16,028 bases of DNA from Patescibacteria group bacterium. GTDB taxonomy: Bacteria > Patescibacteriota > Patescibacteriia > Patescibacteriales > JAHJJO01. Both the position numbers and the translations under genes were made by a program. Below are positions 11,745 to 16,028 of the stretch, piece by piece (the stretch's first letter is position 1; each line of letters starts with the position of its first letter). Location: the NCBI GenBank assembly GCA_018822835.1, contig JAHJJO010000070.1, positions 1 through 16,028 of the forward strand, in the 5' to 3' direction. The notes beneath the pieces were generated by a model. It was not told the DNA's origin. It searched no databases and worked only from the letters and a program-made list of their open reading frames with translations.

Positions 11745-12425
11745 TTAAATGATTTCCCCTTTCCTCTCTTCTTTTTCAAATATTTCTCCTTTATAAATCC
11801 ATATTTTAATCCCAATAGCTCCGTAAGTTGTGCGCGCTGTTCCGCGCGCGTAGTCTATATCAGCTCGCAAAGTATGCAAAGGAACCTTGCCAGAAATTAA
11901 TTTTTCACTTCTCGCAATTTCAACTCCGTTTAATCGACCGCCCATTATTACTTTTGCACCCAAAGCTCCAGCTCGTTCAACGCGACCAATAGCCTGCTTC
12001 ATTACTCTTCTAAAAGGCATTCTTTTTTCTATTTCTAAAATCATTGATTGAAGAACGATTTGCGCGCTTAAATTAGATCTGCTTACTTCATTAATATTTA
12101 TATTAATATCCTTTAATCTAATTCCGCTTGGACGAGATAAAAATTTACAATGAATTTTTTTTCTTAAATCATCAGCTCCTGAACCGCCACGGCCAATAAT
12201 TAATCCTGGCTTTGCTGTATAAATGTCTATATTAATTTGATTAGCATTTCGTTTAATCTCAACTTTATCAATTCCTGCTTCAACGAATTCTTTGATTAAA
12301 AATCTTCTGATTTTAACATCTTGTTCAACGCTTTTAATATAATCCCGACCAGACTTAAACCATACAGATGGCCATGTCCTTGTTATTCCTATTCTAAATA
12401 TTTTTGGATTAATTTTTTTCCCCAT
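11745..12425 (-). CDS. rpsC: Ribosomal protein S3 (uS3)
   Basis: Small-subunit protein at the mRNA entry tunnel with helicase activity together with S4 and S5. 226 residues from the ATG at 12425 (MGKKINPKIFRIGITRTWPS), matching the family N terminus. The type II KH domain has its GXXG loop at about 78-81 (AKPGLIIGRGGSGADDL). The C-terminal domain follows: MPFRRVMKQAIGRVERAGA, GRLNGVEIARSEKL, VPLHTLRADIDYARGTARTTYGAIGIKIWIYKGE. A frame reaching 12473 would prepend (TLW)n, which is only translation of the 9-nt repeats. No Shine-Dalgarno. Confidence 0.98.
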   Translation of the reverse strand: MGKKINPKIFRIGITRTWPSVWFKSGRDYIKSVEQDVKIRRFLIKEFVEAGIDKVEIKRNANQINIDIYTAKPGLIIGRGGSGADDLRKKIHCKFLSRPSGIRLKDINININEVSRSNLSAQIVLQSMILEIEKRMPFRRVMKQAIGRVERAGALGAKVIMGGRLNGVEIARSEKLISGKVPLHTLRADIDYARGTARTTYGAIGIKIWIYKGEIFEKEERKGEII

Positions 12426-12433
12426 AATAACAT

Positions 12434-12517
12434 AGTCAAAAGTCCATAAAGTCCATAAAGTCCATAAAGTCAAAAATTAATTGACTTTATGGACTTTATG
12501 GACTTTTGACTTTTATG
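12434..12517. repeat. GACTTTATG tandem repeats forming a 24-bp hairpin
   Basis: A 9-nt unit (AGTCCATAA and its complement TTATGGACT) is repeated three to four times on each side. Arms 12450-12473 and 12481-12504 are exact complements with a 7-nt loop (12474-12480), extended by further units with one unit more on the left than on the right. It occupies the entire rplV/rpsC spacer and approaches within 9 nt of the rpsC ATG. Confidence 0.93.
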
Positions 12518-12523
12518 GACTAA

Positions 12524-13123
12524 TTATCCCGTTTTTCGTCTAAAAATCTTATTTACAAACCCTTTTTTGCCTCCTTCAATCGGAGCATGTCCTCTTCTTC
12601 CTTGCATTCTTGGATCAATAATTTGTTTTTCTACTTCTTCTGCTTTTTTATTTTCAACTTTAGATTGTTTTTTTTCTTCTGTCTTTTTCTTTGCGCTTTT
12701 TTCTAATTGCTTTTTACCATCAATTGCCTCAGACCCCAATTTAATTGGCGTTTCTAATTTTGTTTTTTTACTCTCTTTCTTTTCACTTTTTACAATTTCA
12801 TCCAAGGTAAGCATAATATGACTAGACCTTTTTCTAAGCGGAGTAGCTCTTCCATGCGCGCGAGGCATCCATCTCTTTAAAGTTGCTCCTTCATCAACTC
12901 TAATTTCTTTAATTAATAAATTATTTTTATCTAGTTTATAGTTATGTTCCGCATTGGCAACTCCTGATTTAAGCAATTTTTTTATTGGTTCTGTTGCTTT
13001 TTTATTTATAAATTGCAGTTGATCAAATGCTTGATTAGTATTCATTCCTCGAACAAGATCAGCCACCAGACGTACCTTCCTAGGTGACATTCGCAGATGT
13101 TTTAATTTAGCTTTAATTTCCAT
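12524..13123 (-). CDS. rplV: Ribosomal protein L22 (uL22) with C-terminal extension
   Basis: Large-subunit protein lining the exit tunnel. The start is the ATG at 13123 (MEIKAKLKHLRMSPRKVRLV). The core, residues 1 to about 112, has the complete signature: GVANAEHNY, LIKEIRVDEGATLKRWMPRAHGRATPLRKRSSHI. The family norm is about 110-115 residues; here 199, because a Lys/Glu-rich tail follows (KKESKKTKLETP, EKSAKKKTEEKKQSKVENKKAEEVEK), closing with GHAPIEGGKKGFVNKIFRRKTG. Similar tails ending in a basic FRRK-type motif occur in CPR bacteria, in my recollection. No Shine-Dalgarno; the upstream sequence is the GCGTTACGCG repeat. Confidence 0.97.
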   Translation of the reverse strand: MEIKAKLKHLRMSPRKVRLVADLVRGMNTNQAFDQLQFINKKATEPIKKLLKSGVANAEHNYKLDKNNLLIKEIRVDEGATLKRWMPRAHGRATPLRKRSSHIMLTLDEIVKSEKKESKKTKLETPIKLGSEAIDGKKQLEKSAKKKTEEKKQSKVENKKAEEVEKQIIDPRMQGRRGHAPIEGGKKGFVNKIFRRKTG

Positions 13124-13290
13124 ATTTCTCGCGTAACGCATAGCGTAGAACGCGTAACGTCAATTTATTTGTTTTAATTTTTATTTGATTTTTATCTAAA
13201 AATATGCTTTATAATCCAAAATTACAATAGGAATATGCGTTATGCGTTATGCGTTATGCGTTATGCGTTATGCGTTATGCGTTATGCGTT
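13124..13290. repeat. ATGCGTT heptamer array, eight perfect copies, with an opposing arm
   Basis: Eight perfect ATGCGTT units run from 13235 to 13290. About 13131-13160 has CGTAACGCATAGCG-type units that can pair with them. The last two units (13275-13290) lie inside rpsS and encode its final residues and stop. The central part (13161-13234) is AT-rich with nothing recognisable. Confidence 0.93.
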
Positions 13291-13562
13291 TTCTGTGTTT
13301 TTGCCATTTTTCCTCCATGGCTGATAAATTTTTTAGTATGCGCAAATTCTCCTAATTTATGTCCAACCATATTTTCTACAACATAAACAGGAATGTGCTT
13401 TTTTCCATTATGCACACCAATAGTAAATCCTACCATCTCTGGCGTAATTGTGCAAGCCCTGTCCCAAACTTTAATAACAGTCTTGTCTCCAAGCTTTAAT
13501 TCTTTAATTTTTTTTATTATCCGTTCATTAATATACGGACCTTTTTTTAGTGATCTTGACAT
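13275..13562 (-). CDS. rpsS: Ribosomal protein S19 (uS19)
   Basis: Small-subunit head protein forming a complex with S13 near the A site. 95 residues: [68 protein letters not shown] are diagnostic. The C terminus KTHNA and the TAA stop are produced by the ATGCGTT heptamer array (on the coding strand ACG CAT AAC GCA TAA), so the repeat has replaced or set the native end of the gene. ATG at 13562, no Shine-Dalgarno. Confidence 0.98.
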   Translation of the reverse strand: MSRSLKKGPYINERIIKKIKELKLGDKTVIKVWDRACTITPEMVGFTIGVHNGKKHIPVYVVENMVGHKLGEFAHTKKFISHGGKMAKTQKTHNA

Positions 13563-13623
13563 AAATATTTAGTTAATCAGTTAATTAGTGATTAGTTAAA
13601 TTCCTAATTAACCAATCAACTAA
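13563..13623. repeat. TTAATTAG fold-back spacer between rplB and rpsS
   Basis: TTAGTTAATCAGTTAATTAG units (about 13569-13596) face imperfect complements CTAATTAACCAATCAACTAA (about 13604-13623). The unit is the same as that surrounding the four-helix-bundle gene at 7049-7429 and in the rpsF upstream spacer. Confidence 0.75.
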
Positions 13624-14463
13624 TTACCTTTTTTTCTTTCCTCTTCTTTTAATGATCATCTTGCTAGAATGCTTTTTTTTGTTTCTTGTTTTAACTCCCA
13701 ATGCTGGCTTGCCCCATTTGGTTTTGGGATGTTTCAATCCTATTGATTGTTTGCCCTCTCCGCCTCCATGTGGATGATCAACTGGATTCATGGCAGTACC
13801 TCTAACAGTCGGTCTTATTCCTAAATGTCTTTTTCTTCCAGCGCTACCCAATTTTATCAACTTTTTATCAGAATTACTAACTTGTCCAATAGTGCATAAA
13901 CATTCTTTTTTAATTAACCTAATTTCTCTTGATGGCATCTTAATTTGAGCAAATTTTCCTTCAACGCCCATTACATAAACAGCATTTCCAGCCCCTCGAG
14001 CAATAAGAGCTCCTTTTCCTGGCTCTAATTCAACATTATAAACTCTAACTCCTGCTGGAATATATTGAATTGGCATTGCATTTCCATTTTTTATTTCAAT
14101 TTGCTTTTGAGAACTAATAACTTCTTCGCCAACTTTTAAATCAGTAGGCGCAATAATATATCTTTTCTCTCCGTCAGCATAATTCAATAAAGCAATGCGC
14201 GCCCCCCTGTTTGGATCATATTCAATAGAAGCAACTTTGGCTGGAATATTAAATTTATCTCTTTTAAAATCAATCATTCTAATATATCTTTTTGCTCCTC
14301 CGCCTCTATGTCTGACAGTAATTTTCCCTTGCGCATTTCTTCCTCCTCTTTTTTTTTGAATAACTATAAGTCTTTTTTCCGGCTTTTTTCTAGTTATATC
14401 AGAAAAATCCTCAAAACTTGCTTGCCGTCTTCCAGGAGTTGTTGGTTTTACTTTTTTTATCAT
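13624..14463 (-). CDS. rplB: Ribosomal protein L2 (uL2)
   Basis: Conserved large-subunit protein essential for subunit association and peptidyl transfer. 279 residues, normal for the family. The N-terminal OB-fold domain ([54 protein letters not shown]) and the SH3-like domain ([48 protein letters not shown]) are intact, as is the loop [13 protein letters not shown] with the important His near residue 230. ATG at 14463 lies 14 nt after secF, without a hairpin between, so secF and rplB are very likely cotranscribed. No Shine-Dalgarno. Confidence 0.99.
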   Translation of the reverse strand: MIKKVKPTTPGRRQASFEDFSDITRKKPEKRLIVIQKKRGGRNAQGKITVRHRGGGAKRYIRMIDFKRDKFNIPAKVASIEYDPNRGARIALLNYADGEKRYIIAPTDLKVGEEVISSQKQIEIKNGNAMPIQYIPAGVRVYNVELEPGKGALIARGAGNAVYVMGVEGKFAQIKMPSREIRLIKKECLCTIGQVSNSDKKLIKLGSAGRKRHLGIRPTVRGTAMNPVDHPHGGGEGKQSIGLKHPKTKWGKPALGVKTRNKKKHSSKMIIKRRGKKKR

Positions 14464-14477
14464 AAATTTACATTCAA

Positions 14478-15422
14478 TTATTTTCTACTTTCCCAAATAA
14501 CTAATATTGGTGATGCTAAAAAAATTGAACTGTATGTCCCTATAAACACTCCAATAGATAATGCTAATGCAAAATCTCTAATAGTTGATCCGCCAAAAAA
14601 ACAAATAGACAACAAAACTAATAAAGTAGTCATTGAAGTATTTATTGAACGAGTTAATGTTTGATTCACGCTTGTATTAATTGTATTCTCAAAATCTTCA
14701 TCGCTGTGCGGTAAATTTTCTCTAATTCTGTCAAAAACTACAATAGTGTCATTAACGCTATATCCTAAAATTGTTAAAACCGCGGCAATAAAAGGCGCAT
14801 TAATTTCTATTCCATAAAATCTTCCTAAAAAAGCAAAAATGCCTAAAACAATTATAACATCATGAAACAAAGCAATCACAGCTGTAACTCCATATTTCCA
14901 TGAAGCAATTGGAATTAATACTTTTCTAAATGCCCACGCAATATATGCAACAATAGCAATTAAAACAATAATAATAGCATACAATGATTTACGCTTAAGT
15001 TCTTGTCCAATTGACGGACCAACTGAGTCAAAACGAAGTTCTTCAACTGCTGACACTGTTGATGTACTTTGTTCTTGATTATCTTTTTCTATTGAATTAT
15101 CAGTTTGTAGTTGTAAATCCTCAAATTTTTGTATAATTTTTTTATTGATTTCTTTAATGCTTACATCCTGAAATCTTAATATCATTTCCTGATCGCCAAC
15201 GTGTTGAATAACTAAACTCTTTAAATTAAAATCACTTAAAGCGTCTTGAGCAGTATTTAACGCTGGCCTTTCCTTTGAAAATTTTATTTCTAATAAACTT
15301 CCGCCAGTAAAATCAAGACCAAAATTTAACCCCCATAATATTAAAAAAACAATGGATGTTATGACTAAACATCCTGAAAATATTAACCAAATTTTTTTTC
15401 TTTGAATTATCTTATAGCTCAT
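14478..15422 (-). CDS. secF: SecF protein-export membrane protein
   Basis: Partner of SecD; the pair uses the proton gradient to drive late steps of Sec export. 314 residues with the family plan: membrane helix 1 at about 12-31, the motif [18 protein letters not shown] just after it, a periplasmic domain to about residue 140 that ends with [17 protein letters not shown], then five more helices containing [46 protein letters not shown], the conserved [20 protein letters not shown], and a final [19 protein letters not shown] short acidic, Ser/Thr-rich stretch at about 107-125 is unusual. secD is not in the window. The gene directly precedes rplB, the place where rplW is usually found. Confidence 0.97.
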   Translation of the reverse strand: MSYKIIQRKKIWLIFSGCLVITSIVFLILWGLNFGLDFTGGSLLEIKFSKERPALNTAQDALSDFNLKSLVIQHVGDQEMILRFQDVSIKEINKKIIQKFEDLQLQTDNSIEKDNQEQSTSTVSAVEELRFDSVGPSIGQELKRKSLYAIIIVLIAIVAYIAWAFRKVLIPIASWKYGVTAVIALFHDVIIVLGIFAFLGRFYGIEINAPFIAAVLTILGYSVNDTIVVFDRIRENLPHSDEDFENTINTSVNQTLTRSINTSMTTLLVLLSICFFGGSTIRDFALALSIGVFIGTYSSIFLASPILVIWESRK

Positions 15423-15425
15423 AAA

Positions 15426-15490
15426 GTTAAAAGTTCATAAAGTTATAAAGTAATTGACTTTATAACTTTATGAACTTTATGAACTTTTAA
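15426..15490. repeat. AACTTTATG fold-back upstream of secF
   Basis: Arms 15430-15451 and 15457-15478 are exact 22-nt complements with a 5-nt loop, made of GTTATAAAG/GTTCATAAA units; the right side has one additional unit. It fills the spacer between the stop of the upstream gene and the secF ATG (15422). The unit is shared with the rpsQ/rplN spacer. Confidence 0.92.
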
Positions 15491-16027
15491 CTAATTCTGC
15501 CATTCCGCGCTATTAATTTTCCACAAACCATTTTCTTTAATAAATTTTATAATAATATCCTGCTGTATTGCAGAGGCATTATTTATTGATCCTTTGCTTT
15601 CGCGCCTTTGAGTTTTTACTAAAATTTCAGCATTTCCAGACTTAACATCAAATTGTTTAACTTCCTCTAAAATCGCCTGCGTGGTAATTCCAGAATAAAT
15701 TTCTGAATATTCTTGATTGATTTTTTGTTTTTTAATGAAATCATCCGCCCATACCTGCATTTTATTGCTCATAAAAATTTTTAAATCTGAAATATTACTG
15801 TAATCTGAATGATTGGAATAACTTCCAAATCTTTCCGCAAACGCGCTGGCCATTCTCTTCAAATCTTCAATAGTTGTTTCTTTATTCTGATCCTGATTTT
15901 TAATATTATCGCTTGTTACATATTTTACAGATGGAACTTGTTGTGTTTCTATATTTTCAACTTCTTTTGCGGGAATTTGTGGAGTTGGCAAATTGCTTTC
16001 TTTTTTATTAAATTTATGAAAAAAAAT
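15491..16027 (-). CDS. Unknown protein, 5' end beyond the window
   Basis: The frame is open to the window edge: before the TTG at 15991 it reads IFFFHKFNKKESN, with no in-frame stop, so about 178 residues are visible and the start is missing. The residues at the edge are hydrophobic, which suggests the end of an N-terminal membrane anchor, followed by a Pro-rich linker (LPTPQIPAKEVENIETQQVP) and an outer-facing domain: TIEDLKRMASAFAERFGSYS, ISDLKIFMSNKMQVWADDFI, then strands AEILVKTQRRESKG and IIIKFIKENGLWKINSAEWQ. I do not recognise a named family. The placement before secF suggests an envelope role; that is an inference. Confidence 0.75.
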   Translation of the reverse strand: MFFHKFNKKESNLPTPQIPAKEVENIETQQVPSVKYVTSDNIKNQDQNKETTIEDLKRMASAFAERFGSYSNHSDYSNISDLKIFMSNKMQVWADDFIKKQKINQEYSEIYSGITTQAILEEVKQFDVKSGNAEILVKTQRRESKGSINNASAIQQDIIIKFIKENGLWKINSAEWQN

Positions 16028-16028
16028 A

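Noticed and set aside
12426..12473. An N-terminal extension of rpsC reading (TLW)n.
   Set aside because: It is only translation of the GACTTTATG tandem repeat; the family start MGKKINPK fits exactly at 12425.
13235..13290. A CRISPR array or similar.
   Set aside because: Seven-nt units without spacers are a simple tandem repeat.

Overview
The window looks like part of a low-GC genome from the Candidate Phyla Radiation (Patescibacteria), most likely a Parcubacteria-type lineage. The main reasons are: a compact S10/spc-type ribosomal protein locus with no rpmD (L30) gene between rpsE and rplO; lineage-typical extensions on S6 and L22; a conserved-looking unknown gene between rplR and rpsE; four-helix-bundle (23S-intervening-sequence type) genes placed inside the ribosomal locus; and almost no Shine-Dalgarno sequences. 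TGA is used as a normal stop (rplO ends in TGA), so this is not a TGA=Gly lineage such as Gracilibacteria or Absconditabacteria. The phylum assignment is an inference; no 16S gene is present.

Every convincing gene is on the minus strand, so transcription runs from high to low coordinates: an unknown anchored-protein fragment (cut by the window edge), secF, rplB (L2), rpsS (S19), rplV (L22), rpsC (S3), rplP (L16), a four-helix-bundle gene, rpmC (L29), rpsQ (S17), rplN (L14), a two-gene foreign-looking insert (Cys-rich protein plus two-TM protein), rplX (L24), rplE (L5), a second four-helix-bundle gene, rpsZ (zinc-type S14), rpsH (S8), rplF (L6), rplR (L18), an unknown gene, rpsE (S5), rplO (L15), a 42-residue ORF, secY (with a frameshift), two unknown genes, and rpsF (S6). 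The genes supply large and small ribosomal subunit proteins and two parts of the Sec export machinery. secF sits where rplW/rplD/rplC/rpsJ (L23-L4-L3-S10) would normally lie.

The most unusual property is in the gaps. Almost every spacer carries short-unit (6-10 nt) AT-rich tandem repeats, usually arranged as two arms that fold back on each other, with a different unit in different spacers. Both four-helix-bundle genes are enclosed by perfect 18-nt inverted repeats, a layout that recalls 23S rRNA intervening sequences. Three larger, GC-richer, multi-branched palindromic elements lie at 1372-1482, 8011-8106 and 9552-9696. The rplN-rplX insert has strong GGAGG ribosome binding sites that its neighbours lack, a higher GC content, a near-perfect direct repeat on both sides, and two copies of a hairpin whose lower stem covaries.

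The secY reading frame is broken by one base in a six-base homopolymer. A sequencing or assembly error is the simplest explanation, but the site also fits a -1 slippery heptamer.
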